64,000 nt of DNA, taken from Pseudoalteromonas sp. XI10 (GTDB lineage: Bacteria > Pseudomonadota > Gammaproteobacteria > Enterobacterales > Alteromonadaceae). The position numbers and the translations under genes were made by a program. Every line of letters starts with the position of its first letter. Position 1 is the first letter of the stretch. The notes below the pieces were generated by a model that had not been told where the DNA came from, made no database searches, and was given only the letters and a program-made list of their open reading frames with translations. Shown one piece after another: positions 17,691 to 26,601 of the stretch. The stretch covers positions 248,001 through 312,000 of the forward strand of contig NZ_LOPY01000047.1 of assembly GCF_001469895.1 (NCBI RefSeq), written 5' to 3'.

Positions 17691-18281
17691 ATGAGTTTTG
17701 AAATTTTAACAGCCTTGGCATTATTTGCTTTGGTGTCATCAATTACCCCTGGACCAAATAACTTAATGTTGATGAGCTCAGGTGCTAACTTTGGCTTTAA
17801 AAGAACCACACCACATTTACTTGGCGTGACGCTTGGCTTTATGTTGATGCTGGTTTTAGTGGGCCTTGGCATCATGCAGCTATTTGACTTGTTTCCACCA
17901 AGCTACTTGATATTAAAGGTATTTTGCATTGCTTACTTACTCTATCTGGCGTTTAAAATTGCCACAAGTAACGCACAACAAAAAGCCAGCAGTGAAAGTA
18001 AGCCGTTTACTTTTATTCAGGCTGCACTATTTCAATGGGTGAACCCAAAAGCGTGGGCAATGGCATTAAGCGCGGTTAGTTTGTATGCCCCAGACAAAAA
18101 CCTCACCTCTGTGTTAATCGTAAGCCTCGTATTTGGCTTAATTAACCTGCCATGCGTTAGTTCGTGGACTCTACTTGGAGAAAAGCTACAGCACTGGCTT
18201 GCCAGCCCAAAGCGCTTAAAAGCATTTAACTACCTAATGGCAATACTATTAATCGCTTCAGTGATGTTTAGTTTGTTTTAA
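17691..18281 (+). CDS. LysE-family amino-acid exporter
   Basis: A 196-aa membrane protein with six hydrophobic segments and the family signature SITPGPNNLMLMSSGANFGF near the N-terminus, plus QWVNPKAWAMAL in the middle. The start at 17691 is preceded by GGAGA; an in-frame ATG further upstream lacks a site and would add a polar leader. LysE/RhtB proteins export amino acids such as lysine, homoserine or threonine. Divergent from the Lrp-type regulator that probably controls it. Confidence 0.92.
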   Translation: MSFEILTALALFALVSSITPGPNNLMLMSSGANFGFKRTTPHLLGVTLGFMLMLVLVGLGIMQLFDLFPPSYLILKVFCIAYLLYLAFKIATSNAQQKASSESKPFTFIQAALFQWVNPKAWAMALSAVSLYAPDKNLTSVLIVSLVFGLINLPCVSSWTLLGEKLQHWLASPKRLKAFNYLMAILLIASVMFSLF

Positions 18282-18380
18282 TTTGAGCAAGCTTTACTTG
18301 TCAGTAGTATATTGAAAGCTTAGCTATCAATAAATGAACTAACGATTAAAGCATTTTTGAATCATAGATAGGATTTAAAG

Positions 18381-18452
18381 ATGAGTAATTTTTCCTGTGC
18401 TAAGCTTTATTTACCTAGAGCTTTTCAGTGCGACTCATGGCTAATAACGTAG
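18381..18452 (+). CDS. Possible 23-codon upstream ORF overlapping the GGDEF gene start
   Basis: ATG at 18381 preceded by AGGA with 7-nt spacing, ending at a TAG at 18450-18452, i.e. 22 bp inside the following GGDEF gene in another frame. The GGDEF gene itself has only a weak site, so this short ORF may couple or tune its translation. There is no homology evidence; it may be chance. Confidence 0.35.
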   Translation: MSNFSCAKLYLPRAFQCDSWLIT

Positions 18453-19585
18453 AGAATTACTTTTACCACGGCTTTTTTGTCTTCTTACTCATTACGGTAG
18501 TAACCTGCTCCATTATAGCCACGCGCCTGATGCGCAGTAGTTTTAATAACCGCTCGATTTACTTATTTAACCTGTTTTTTTACCTTGGTGTAATTGGCTT
18601 TGCATGGCTTTGGATCCAAGACTTATTAGACCTTACGCCAAGTTTTCGCTCTGGTGTGGTAATTTATATGATCTCCATGACATTACTGCAATTATCCATT
18701 TATAACCACGACGAACCCAGCCGATTTAATAAGATAATTATTGCGCATGGTGCTATTTTTTCTGTATTTGCCCTTCTTACTCAAAATATAAATCAACTTG
18801 CCCTTATTGAAGCTTGTTTTACACTAAGCGTGCTACCTGCACTTATTTACTACACAACAAAGCGTGCTGTATGTGAGAAGAACATAGGTAATACAGTGTT
18901 GTCGATGGCGCAGTGTATTCTTCTTTTAGTGCCTATTTCACAGCTGAGTATTATTACCCATGAACACAATTTAGCGACCTTATACTCTCTAACGGTTATA
19001 GCCCATGCAACCGTGTTTGTTATGACTGGCCTCGGTCTCATCACTACCCTGTTAGTGGATGAAAAAAAACGCTATTTGGAGCTGTCTTTAAAAGATCCGC
19101 TTACCGGACTCTATAACCGCCGCGGGCTGCAATTCATTATCGAACAGCAACAAGTTTTAAGCCCAAATAAAACTTCTATACTCCATGCCTGTATTGTTGA
19201 TATTGATTTCTTTAAAAAAATAAACGACAGCTATAGCCATGAAGGGGGCGACTTAGTACTTGAGGTTTTTTCTGATTTAATAAAACATCATTTAAATAAG
19301 GAAGACCTATGTTGTCGGCTCGGTGGTGAGGAGTTCTTATTATTGTTCTTTGCTGCTGATTTAGACTCTGCTACAAAATATTTAGAAGAACTACGTAAAA
19401 CCATCGAAACAAGTCAAATCGCTTATCGAGAACACCGTATTACGGTTACTGCTAGTTTTGGTTTAACTAGCTGGCAGCCAAAAGACAGCTTTGAAAGCTT
19501 GGTAAATCGCGCAGACAAAGCTGTTTACGATGCGAAAGATAATGGTAGAAACCGCATAGAAATCAATACCCAGAAGCAACCGTAA
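18428..19585 (+). CDS. Membrane-bound GGDEF protein (diguanylate cyclase)
   Basis: 385 aa: six to seven membrane segments (about residues 12-205) followed by a GGDEF domain (about 215-380). The active-site loop is RLGGEEFLLLF, the substrate region DPLTGLYNRRGL and DIDFFKKINDSY are intact, so c-di-GMP synthesis is expected. The inhibitory RxxD site position reads NKED, so product inhibition may be weak. The start is a GTG at 18428 with AGAG seven nt before it; an ATG at 18437 is the alternative. Followed after 107 bp by an orphan periplasmic binding protein. Confidence 0.9.
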   Translation: MRLMANNVENYFYHGFFVFLLITVVTCSIIATRLMRSSFNNRSIYLFNLFFYLGVIGFAWLWIQDLLDLTPSFRSGVVIYMISMTLLQLSIYNHDEPSRFNKIIIAHGAIFSVFALLTQNINQLALIEACFTLSVLPALIYYTTKRAVCEKNIGNTVLSMAQCILLLVPISQLSIITHEHNLATLYSLTVIAHATVFVMTGLGLITTLLVDEKKRYLELSLKDPLTGLYNRRGLQFIIEQQQVLSPNKTSILHACIVDIDFFKKINDSYSHEGGDLVLEVFSDLIKHHLNKEDLCCRLGGEEFLLLFFAADLDSATKYLEELRKTIETSQIAYREHRITVTASFGLTSWQPKDSFESLVNRADKAVYDAKDNGRNRIEINTQKQP

Positions 19586-19692
19586 AGAACTAACAACATA
19601 AAAAAGTGAAGACTTTTCCATCAATCTTGTAAATTAAGACGCTACCACTATAATTAGCTCGTGCTTATACTTAACTTGCAATTTGTAGTGCT

Positions 19693-20703
19693 ATGTCTTT
19701 AAAAGTATTATTAAATTTTAAATTAAACTGGTTACTTTTATGCGCCAGTTTTTGGCTTTTTTCCCTACCAATTCAGGCTAAATATGTGGTGGCTGTTGTG
19801 GGTAAAACTAAAAACGATAGCTTTTATCAGCAAGCCTTTAAAGGGTGTGAGCAATTTGCAAAACAGCATCTCGATTTTGAATGTATTTACGATGGCCCCA
19901 AAGACTTTCAAGATATTCGCACGCAAGTATTAGTGATCACCGACCTTGTTCGCAGAAACAACATTAGTGGTTTATTAATCGCAACCACAGATTCTAATTA
20001 CCTTGTTGAAAGAGCATTAAAACAGCTTAAAGATAACAACATTCCAGTGATCACTTTTGACTCTGATCTGCTCGAGGAAGATCAGCAGTACCGTTTAGCC
20101 TATGTGGGTACCAATAATTTTGACTATGGTGTGGCCTTAGGTAACGAATTAAAAAAATTCACCAACAAAGAAAATAACCAAGTTTGTATTCAATCAGGAC
20201 ACTCAACAACACCTAATTTAAACAAGCGTATTGAAGGTGTTCGCTATGCGTTATCTGGGCAAAAAGATAAACGTTTAAGCGGTGAAAATGGCTGGAGTGA
20301 GTTTGATCGATGCCCTTTGTATAGCTTAGGAAAACGAGAGGTCTCCCTCGGCCAGCTCGACAAACTGCTTAACCTTGAAAATCCACCACTATTTTTAGCG
20401 GTAGCGGGCTTTGCCCAATTTAACTCTAATTATGCAAACGTGATTGCTAAACATAAGCAACGTATTGCTAATCAAGAGGTGGTGATCGTTTCTGCCGATA
20501 CTGAGCAAATGCAATTAGAAGTATTACAGCAAGGATTATCATCGGCCAATATTGGTCAAAACCCATTTGAAATGGGCCGTCTATCTGCTGAATTGATGTA
20601 TCAATACCTCACTAAAGGTGAACGACCAGCTAAGTCTCACTATTATTTAGACTTTCATTATTGTCAGCAAAGTAATGCAGGTACTTGCACCGTTAACCAC
20701 TAA
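19693..20703 (+). CDS. Orphan sugar-type periplasmic binding protein
   Basis: A 336-aa protein with a signal peptide (to about residue 29, LPIQA) and the Peripla_BP_4 (RbsB-like) layout: KNDSFYQQAFKGCEQFA, GLLIATTDSN, NIPVITFDSDL and QNPFEMGRLSAELMYQYL. No ABC permease or ATPase gene is nearby. Binding proteins of this type without a transporter often feed a sensor; the preceding gene is a membrane GGDEF protein, so a ligand-sensing role is possible but unproven. Confidence 0.82.
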   Translation: MSLKVLLNFKLNWLLLCASFWLFSLPIQAKYVVAVVGKTKNDSFYQQAFKGCEQFAKQHLDFECIYDGPKDFQDIRTQVLVITDLVRRNNISGLLIATTDSNYLVERALKQLKDNNIPVITFDSDLLEEDQQYRLAYVGTNNFDYGVALGNELKKFTNKENNQVCIQSGHSTTPNLNKRIEGVRYALSGQKDKRLSGENGWSEFDRCPLYSLGKREVSLGQLDKLLNLENPPLFLAVAGFAQFNSNYANVIAKHKQRIANQEVVIVSADTEQMQLEVLQQGLSSANIGQNPFEMGRLSAELMYQYLTKGERPAKSHYYLDFHYCQQSNAGTCTVNH

Positions 20704-20782
20704 AACTTTGATCTCACTAAAGTGCAATTAACTCGATAAGCGCTAGACTTACCACAACTTGATTAATTGTAAGGATTTAGCC

Positions 20783-21202
20783 ATGACACACCTAGTTAGT
20801 GATTTGATGACGCCAGACCCATTCGCCATTAGCGCGCAAAATACCCTGCATGATGCTCATAATTTAATGAAAGAGAAAAATGTCCGCCATATTCCAGTGA
20901 TCAATGAGCATGGTGGTTTGGTTGGCATGCTAACGCAAAAAATTATGATTGCTCAGGTAATGAATATCATGGCGAATTACAGCGCCAGCGCCCTTGAACG
21001 CAAAGAAAAGCAAACTAAAGTGGTTGATATTATGGCTACCGATTTTACTAGTATCTCGCCCGAGCAACCGCTACACGAAGTTGCTAAGTTTTTTGTTGAA
21101 AACCGTCATGGCTGCATGCCTGTGGTTGATAAAGATAACAACCTAGTGGGAATTCTAACCTCATCTGACTTTGTTCGTTTAGCAGCTGCATTACTTTCTT
21201 AA
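20783..21202 (+). CDS. CBS-domain pair protein
   Basis: 139 aa made of two CBS domains (VSDLMTPDPFAISAQNTLHD and VVDIMATDFTSISPEQPLHE) and little else. CBS pairs bind adenine nucleotides and act as regulatory modules. The start at 20783 has AAGGA 9 nt upstream; the frame continues to a TTG at 20759 without a site. Partner unknown. Confidence 0.88.
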   Translation: MTHLVSDLMTPDPFAISAQNTLHDAHNLMKEKNVRHIPVINEHGGLVGMLTQKIMIAQVMNIMANYSASALERKEKQTKVVDIMATDFTSISPEQPLHEVAKFFVENRHGCMPVVDKDNNLVGILTSSDFVRLAAALLS

Positions 21203-21217
21203 GTCGTAAATTTGTAT

Positions 21218-21250
21218 CTGCACACTGAATTTTTTACACAAGGTGTGCAG
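21218..21250 (+). terminator. Weak hairpin after the CBS gene
   Basis: CTGCACAC (21218-21225) pairs with GTGTGCAG (21243-21250) around a 17-nt loop, followed by AGTTTTC. The loop is long and the T run short, so it is only a possible terminator. Confidence 0.4.
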
Positions 21251-21427
21251 AGTTTTCATAGTCATACCTCACCACAACCACCCTGCCTCAAAATAAAATA
21301 AATTAAACCTTAAAATTCAACAACTTAATTGCAACTCTATTTTAGGCACAACGCTTGCTTCTATATAACTACACACGCTTTTTAATTTAAAAGCGAAAGG
21401 AAATTTATAGATAATCTCGGAGGAGTA

Positions 21428-21946
21428 ATGAGTAATTCATCATCAAAAATCGCAGAATTTACAGCACCCGGTGTTAAAGACCAAGCTGCAGCTGACACGA
21501 TTGCTATTCTAGACCAGCGCATGGTCGCTTTAATCGATTTACACCTCACTTTAAAACACATTCATTGGAATGTTGTTGGCCCTAATTTTATTGGTGTACA
21601 CGAAATGTTAGACCCGCAAGTAAGCGCAGTGCAAGAGATGACTGACACGATTGCAGAGCGTATTGCAACTATGGGCGGCGTACCTGTTGGCACACCACAA
21701 TCAATTGTAGAACGCCGTACTTGGCAAGATTATTCAATTGGTAAAGGCTTAGTCACTGACCACCTAACGGCGCTTGATAAAGTGTACAACGGTGTTAATA
21801 AAGATCACCGTGCAGCTATCGAAAAGCTTGGTGAGCTAGACCCAGTATCTGAAGATATGATCACAGGCCAACTGGCTGATTTAGAACAATTCCAATGGTT
21901 TGTTCGTGCACATATCGAATCGTCTACCGGCGAATTGAAAGGATAA
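21428..21946 (+). CDS. dps: Dps-family DNA-protecting ferritin
   Basis: A 172-aa ferritin-like four-helix protein: LHLTLKHIHWNVVGPNFIGV and EMTDTIAERIATMGGVPVGT carry the His, Asp and Glu residues of the inter-subunit ferroxidase site; ELDPVSEDMITGQLADLEQF completes the fold. Dps dodecamers oxidise iron with peroxide and shield DNA in stationary phase or oxidative stress. Excellent ribosome-binding site (GGAGGAG). Single gene with a strong terminator. Confidence 0.93.
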   Translation: MSNSSSKIAEFTAPGVKDQAAADTIAILDQRMVALIDLHLTLKHIHWNVVGPNFIGVHEMLDPQVSAVQEMTDTIAERIATMGGVPVGTPQSIVERRTWQDYSIGKGLVTDHLTALDKVYNGVNKDHRAAIEKLGELDPVSEDMITGQLADLEQFQWFVRAHIESSTGELKG

Positions 21947-21991
21947 ACCCATTTAAAGGTTAAACCCCCTAGGTCTATCCGAAGACCCCTT

Positions 21992-22016
21992 GCCCAGCAT
22001 TTGCTGGGCTTTTTTA
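21992..22016 (+). terminator. Terminator of dps
   Basis: GCCCAGC (21992-21998) and GCTGGGC (22003-22009) with an ATTT loop and a T run. Confidence 0.93.
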
Positions 22017-22023
22017 TGCTTTG

Positions 22024-22980
22024 TTACAACCAACCTTTATGTTTAAAGAACAAGTAAGGTGCAAAGCCAGACAGCAACATAATGCCAATTGCAAACGGGT
22101 AACCCCATGCCCATTGAAGTTCAGGCATGCTGTTAAAATTCATCCCATAAATACTGGCGACGACGGTCGGCGGTAAAAACACCACAGAGGCAATTGAGAA
22201 GGTTTTTATAATTTGGTTTTGTTCGATGTTAATAAAACCCTGAGTCGAGTCCATTAAGAAATTCACCTTATCAAACAAAAATGTGCAGTGAGACATAAGG
22301 GTATCAATATCGAGCACAATTTCACGTAGTGACTCGCGATCTTCTGTCGGCGCTCCTAGGTAGCGCAGTAAAAACGAAATATTTCGGCGCGTATCCATCA
22401 AACATAAACGCACCTTACCGTTGTTATCTTCAAGGCGAGAGATTCGACTAACAGCTTCTTCTAAGTCAGAGTCATCCTCTTCAAGTACATAGGCACTAAG
22501 TTTTTCTAACTGGTGATGCATGTCTTCAAGCATATCAGCGTGGTTTTCGACTTTTTGGTCAAATAAAGTCACCAAAAGTTGCTTCGGATTATCACACGCT
22601 ACCTGCCCTTTCCGAGCACGCAGTCGTAATAGACGAAAATCGGCTAGTTCATCATCGCGGATTGTCAGCAAGCAGTTGTCTTGTAGCAAACAAGCCACGG
22701 TTACCGTATTAAAGCGCCCTTCATTTGGTGACATGAAAAGCGCATGCACATGCAAACCTTCATGATCAATAAAACAACGGGAAGAAGCTTCGATTTCTTC
22801 AACATCATCAGCACCAGGTAATGTGATATTAAGCGTGCTTGCCAGTGCTTGTCGTTCTTCTTCGGTCGGATTTATGGTATCAATCCAGTGGGCATTTTTT
22901 ATGGCGGTTGCAAGAGGCGTATCAGCAGCTGGCTCAGTTTCTGTGATCACACCTTGGTCTATAGAAAAAAATCGTAACAT
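22024..22980 (-). CDS. corA: CorA-type magnesium/divalent cation channel
   Basis: 318 aa. A large cytoplasmic N-terminal domain (to about 255) is followed by two C-terminal membrane segments; the first ends in the signature YGMNF (about residue 280), the CorA selectivity loop. The loop after it reads MPELQW. It mediates Mg2+ (Co2+, Ni2+) influx as a pentamer. No riboswitch-like leader was seen in the short upstream region. Confidence 0.92.
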   Translation of the reverse strand: MLRFFSIDQGVITETEPAADTPLATAIKNAHWIDTINPTEEERQALASTLNITLPGADDVEEIEASSRCFIDHEGLHVHALFMSPNEGRFNTVTVACLLQDNCLLTIRDDELADFRLLRLRARKGQVACDNPKQLLVTLFDQKVENHADMLEDMHHQLEKLSAYVLEEDDSDLEEAVSRISRLEDNNGKVRLCLMDTRRNISFLLRYLGAPTEDRESLREIVLDIDTLMSHCTFLFDKVNFLMDSTQGFINIEQNQIIKTFSIASVVFLPPTVVASIYGMNFNSMPELQWAWGYPFAIGIMLLSGFAPYLFFKHKGWL

Positions 22981-23100
22981 GCGCCCTACCCTGAATAATC
23001 AATGTAAAGCAAATACTATAGCTGTTCACGTTAATGAACAATGACAATGCTACTAATTACAGGGTAAAGCAGAAAATAATTTAAACCTATCATCAATTGC

Positions 23101-24327
23101 TTATTTCGCTTTTTTAAAACGCACTACAAGCATACCTATCAAGATGATGCCAAGGCCTATTAAGCAGGGTACAAAAGCACTTTGCACGGCAACATCAAAC
23201 GCTAAAAAGTCGGGGTAACCGGTTTGCCAAAGCGTCCATTCATAACCGAGCTTTGATGCAATATGTTCACCGCCGCTACTAAGTACGATGATTGCATCAT
23301 TGTTATCTGGGTTGATGCGAAGTGTGCTATTTATTGCTGGTTCATTTGCGCCATCATGGCCAAACACAAAATCTCCCGATGCTGTTGGCGCATAAAGCAT
23401 GGTACCTAGCCCCCAAATTGGTGCGCCTAAGCTAATTGCCAATGGCTCTCGCATGGTGCTGATCATTTGTGAGCTTAACTGCCCTGTTTCAGGTGATGTT
23501 AATGCTTGCACTAAAGCGATTAAGTCATGGCTACTTGCCAGTAAGCCTGTTGCCGCTGCCGATGCGTATTGAAAATGCCCAGCAGCTTGCCCGCTTTTAT
23601 CATAAGCAGGTGCGATGTTGTCTAATTCAGTGATTACATCGTAACTGGCATCAGTCATATTGACTGGCTTAAAGACGTTATCAGCCATCCAAGTTGCAAA
23701 GCGTTGATTCGTTTTTTCTTCTACCAGCAGCTCTAGCATTAAATAGCCGCCCCCAGAATACTTAAAATCGCCCACAGGCTTGGTGACTTTAATTTCACGC
23801 ACACCCGTTGATGATAGCGGCTTGTTTAGCGACGCAAGCACGCTTGGTACGGTTTCATTTAAAGGAATATCAGCAAAGCCCAAACCATCGCCAAGCCCCG
23901 CAGTATGAGATAACAGATGAGCAAGGCTAACAGTTTGATTATCAAACTCTGATTCAGGTAACTGCCAACCCGTCAGTTGCTCATTAATCGCGTGATCTAA
24001 ACGGACCTGCTGCTCTGCCAGAATCATCACGCCATAGGCGGTAATAAATTTACTGAGCGATGCCACGGGGAACAGAGTATTTGCGGTTATTTCAACTTTG
24101 CTTTTTGAGTAATCTTGAAAAACCACTTGGCCATTTTCAATCAAAACATAAGCAATGTTTGCGTGATTGTTGGCAATCAGCGCCTGACTGTTAGCAATAA
24201 ATTGCTCAGTATTGCCCGTTTCTGCAATGGGTTTTAAAAACCAACCACTGACACCACCATATACACAGGTAGCAGCCCAAACAAATGACAAAAATAGCGT
24301 TAACAGAATCGTTTTAAACCAGCTCAT
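23101..24327 (-). CDS. Serine hydrolase of the class C beta-lactamase family, membrane-anchored
   Basis: 408 aa with an N-terminal hydrophobic signal/anchor and a C-terminal membrane segment (about residues 380-402) with a basic end (VRFKKAK). Catalytic SxxK is SLSK (in FPVASLSKFITAYG), the YxN position reads YSGGGY, and a HDGANEP (KTG-equivalent HxG) motif lies at about 335. Members include esterases, D-amino acid peptidases and penicillin-binding enzymes. Preceded at 28 bp by a membrane-protein gene and then an XRE regulator on the same strand, likely one operon. Confidence 0.85.
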   Translation of the reverse strand: MSWFKTILLTLFLSFVWAATCVYGGVSGWFLKPIAETGNTEQFIANSQALIANNHANIAYVLIENGQVVFQDYSKSKVEITANTLFPVASLSKFITAYGVMILAEQQVRLDHAINEQLTGWQLPESEFDNQTVSLAHLLSHTAGLGDGLGFADIPLNETVPSVLASLNKPLSSTGVREIKVTKPVGDFKYSGGGYLMLELLVEEKTNQRFATWMADNVFKPVNMTDASYDVITELDNIAPAYDKSGQAAGHFQYASAAATGLLASSHDLIALVQALTSPETGQLSSQMISTMREPLAISLGAPIWGLGTMLYAPTASGDFVFGHDGANEPAINSTLRINPDNNDAIIVLSSGGEHIASKLGYEWTLWQTGYPDFLAFDVAVQSAFVPCLIGLGIILIGMLVVRFKKAK

Positions 24328-24355
24328 ACCCTATTCCTTGTGTTACAAAGCGTTG

Positions 24356-24970
24356 TTAAATCACTTCGATTTGCTCAGGTTTTTTGATAAAGAACACCAT
24401 TAAAATTAATAATGCTGCTGGGAATAAAAACACATTCAAGTAAGCAAAAATCACCGTTAGCTGTAAGATGCACATTAGCAACAATAGGATAGAAAACACC
24501 GTTAGCAACGATGACATTCCATGGCGCTTTGTTAGTAATAACGCGGCTGTGATCAAACCCACTAAGGCATACAAGCCTAAACTCCCAGCCGAGACCACCA
24601 TGGCAATAATTGAAATACTTTCTACTACATCATTCGATGCTTTATCACCAGCTACGGCAAGATAAACATCACATAACACAGTGGCATGAAAAGCTAATAC
24701 CAACACCGCCAACACACATAACAAGATGCGTACACCTTCAACATCAAACATATCTTTTAGTGCCTTGCGTAAACTCAAGTACACGTAAATTTCAAGTGCA
24801 CCGATGAGCACGAACACAAAGTCTGAAAAGTTTAAGCTTTGTAAATCAAGCTTGAGCGCTTCTCCTAAGCCATCAAGTGTTTCGCCAAAAACTGAAATCC
24901 AGTACATGGGAAAAATGACAGCAAGTAATCCTGCTGCAATGCCGGGTAGTAAATAGTCACGGTTGAGCAT
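24356..24970 (-). CDS. Six-segment membrane protein of unknown family
   Basis: 204 aa, nearly all hydrophobic, six membrane segments, ending KKPEQIEVI. The start at 24970 has GGAGG 4 nt before ATG; an upstream in-frame ATG would overlap the regulator gene. Not a clear DUF2975 member, but its position (after a YozG-like XRE gene and before a hydrolase) parallels a DUF2975 gene at 28.0-28.6 kb. Confidence 0.78.
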   Translation of the reverse strand: MLNRDYLLPGIAAGLLAVIFPMYWISVFGETLDGLGEALKLDLQSLNFSDFVFVLIGALEIYVYLSLRKALKDMFDVEGVRILLCVLAVLVLAFHATVLCDVYLAVAGDKASNDVVESISIIAMVVSAGSLGLYALVGLITAALLLTKRHGMSSLLTVFSILLLLMCILQLTVIFAYLNVFLFPAALLILMVFFIKKPEQIEVI

Positions 24971-25001
24971 ATGCCCTCCAAAATCCTGTTGCGTTGTAAA
25001 G

Positions 25002-25214
25002 TTATTCGCTATCGCGTTCGTACACCAAAATATCGCCGGGTTGGCAATTAAGCTCTTCACAAATAGCTTCAAGTGTACTAAAGCGGATCGCTTTCACTTT
25101 TCCGTTTTTTAGTAATGATAAATTGGTCATAGAAATATCAATGCGCTGAGATAGCTCTTTTAGCTGCATTTTGTTCTTTGCCAATTCTATATCTAGGTTG
25201 ATTCGTATTTTCAT
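25002..25214 (-). CDS. Small XRE-family regulator, YozG-like
   Basis: 70 aa, consisting of one Cro/C1-type helix-turn-helix: LKELSQRIDISMTNLSLLKN with KAIRFSTLEAICEELNCQPG and DIL. Such single-domain regulators typically sit next to membrane proteins. About 40 bp upstream lies a nearly perfect 29-bp palindrome (25252-25280), a strong autoregulatory operator candidate. A second paralogue is at 27816-28022. Confidence 0.9.
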   Translation of the reverse strand: MKIRINLDIELAKNKMQLKELSQRIDISMTNLSLLKNGKVKAIRFSTLEAICEELNCQPGDILVYERDSE

Positions 25215-25251
25215 AGTCTAAAAAGTACACAGCAGATTTATGATTGTCAAA

Positions 25252-25280
25252 CTTTATTTTACGATTATCGTAAAACAAAG
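25252..25280. promoter_or_regulatory. Large palindrome, candidate operator of the XRE regulator
   Basis: Arms CTTTATTTTACGAT and ATCGTAAAACAAAG with one central base; 13 of 14 positions pair, and the inner 9 bp pair perfectly. It lies 38-66 bp upstream of the XRE start. It shares ATTATCG[T/A]AAAAC with the palindrome at 29492-29512 in front of the second module. Confidence 0.75.
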
Positions 25281-25343
25281 AATGAAAAACATAATTATTC
25301 AGTAAGTAATCAAACACATATTTTTGACCATTTCAGGCATAAA

Positions 25344-25367
25344 AAAAGCCAGTAAATACTGGCTTTT
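25344..25367 (-). terminator. Terminator of the 127-aa protein gene
   Basis: AAAAGCCAGTA pairs with TACTGGCTTTT (25344-25367); the A run on the left supplies T residues on the minus strand. Confidence 0.88.
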
Positions 25368-25382
25368 CGCTCTATTTATAAG

Positions 25383-25766
25383 TTAGACATTGGCTTGGTA
25401 AGCAGGGATAGCTATCGCCGCTACAATACCCAATAAAAATATGCCACCAATGATCAACACGCCCCAAAATGACCATTGTTTTTGTACTCGTTGAAAATGC
25501 TCAACGCTATCCCAACGTTTATTTTGCCATGCCATTTCTCGGCCTTTAAAACCCAGATAAATCGACACAATAAAACCAACATAAGGCACTAAGGCCAATA
25601 AGCCAATCCAAGTGCTGTTGCCAATTGCCCAAATCCAACTTAGCAAGAAAGCCCCCCAACTAAAGCCTTTAATGCCCTCGGGTAAATCATCTACCTTCCC
25701 CTGCCCTGAGTTATTTTCAGATGCCATCTGAAGGCTTGCTTCAGGTGGTGTGTAATTATCTGCCAT
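25383..25766 (-). CDS. Small membrane protein, DUF2628-like, with pilin-like tail
   Basis: 127 aa. After a polar N-terminus (to about 30) it has two or three membrane segments in the DUF2628-like pattern (FSWGAFLLSWIWAIGN, GFKGREMAWQNKRWDS, HFQRVQKQWSFWG). The last segment ends GIVAAIAIPAYQANV, closely matching the hydrophobic N-terminal helix of type IV pilins but at the extreme C-terminus and without a prepilin peptidase site. Function unknown. Confidence 0.75.
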   Translation of the reverse strand: MADNYTPPEASLQMASENNSGQGKVDDLPEGIKGFSWGAFLLSWIWAIGNSTWIGLLALVPYVGFIVSIYLGFKGREMAWQNKRWDSVEHFQRVQKQWSFWGVLIIGGIFLLGIVAAIAIPAYQANV

Positions 25767-25948
25767 GAGTTTTTCCTTATTATTAATTAAACAGAAACCC
25801 TAACTTATAGTACTGGGTGTATTTTAAGCAAGCTAAAGACAAGTACCTAAAGCAGATAATTGTTAGCTGATGTGTTTTGTAACATTTATCTCATTTCCTT
25901 TTCATTTTAAATCACCTAGTCTGGGCACATAACTGCAAGGAGAGAACA

Positions 25949-26599
25949 ATGAAAGACTTACAAAAGTTAGTGGGTAATTTAAATAAATCAGGTGCGCTGA
26001 GTGGTTTTTTAGGAGGCGTTGCTGGCGGCGGACTAACGAGCTTAATGGGCGGAAAAACTAAAAAGAGCAGTAAAAAAGCCGTAAAATATGGTGCGCTTGC
26101 TGCTGTCGGTGGCCTTGCTTGGAAAGCCTATAAACAATACTCAGAACAAAAAGCGGCTCCAGTTCAGCAAACTAGTTCTCGTGGTTTTGATTTTACCCCC
26201 GCCACGCTGCCTGAGCAGTCATTTAATGATGTAATCGACGATAACCATAGTGATGGGCAATTATTACTGATGCGCGCTATGATTGCAGCCGCCTATGCTG
26301 ATGGCCACATTGATGAAACAGAAAGACAAAAAATCTTCGCACAAGTAGAAACAATGCAATTGTCTGTGCAAGAAAAGGCCATGCTGTTTGATGAACTAAG
26401 AAAACCAATGCAACTATCAGAGTTAGTTGCCGCTGTGCCTAACGCACAAATGGGTATTGAAGTATATGCAGCTAGTGCCAGCGCAATTGATTTAAACCTA
26501 ACTATTTCTAAACACTACTTAGACACGCTCGCTAACCAATTATGCATTCCTAATGAACTGGTAATGAGCATTCACAGAGAGCTTGCCGAATACCAATAA
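25949..26599 (+). CDS. YebE-like DUF533/TerB-family protein
   Basis: 216 aa: a Gly-rich N-terminal part with a hydrophobic stretch (GFLGGVAGGGLTSLMGG, then KYGALAAVGGLAWKAY) and a C-terminal TerB-like helical domain (LLLMRAMIAAAYADGHIDET and QVETMQLS). This matches YebE/DUF533 inner-membrane proteins, some of which belong to envelope-stress regulons. Ribosome-binding site AAGGAGAG is ideal. Confidence 0.88.
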   Translation: MKDLQKLVGNLNKSGALSGFLGGVAGGGLTSLMGGKTKKSSKKAVKYGALAAVGGLAWKAYKQYSEQKAAPVQQTSSRGFDFTPATLPEQSFNDVIDDNHSDGQLLLMRAMIAAAYADGHIDETERQKIFAQVETMQLSVQEKAMLFDELRKPMQLSELVAAVPNAQMGIEVYAASASAIDLNLTISKHYLDTLANQLCIPNELVMSIHRELAEYQ

Positions 26600-26601
26600 A
26601 A

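Noticed and set aside
22981..23100. Magnesium riboswitch before corA
   Set aside because: The leader is short and shows no conserved hairpins.
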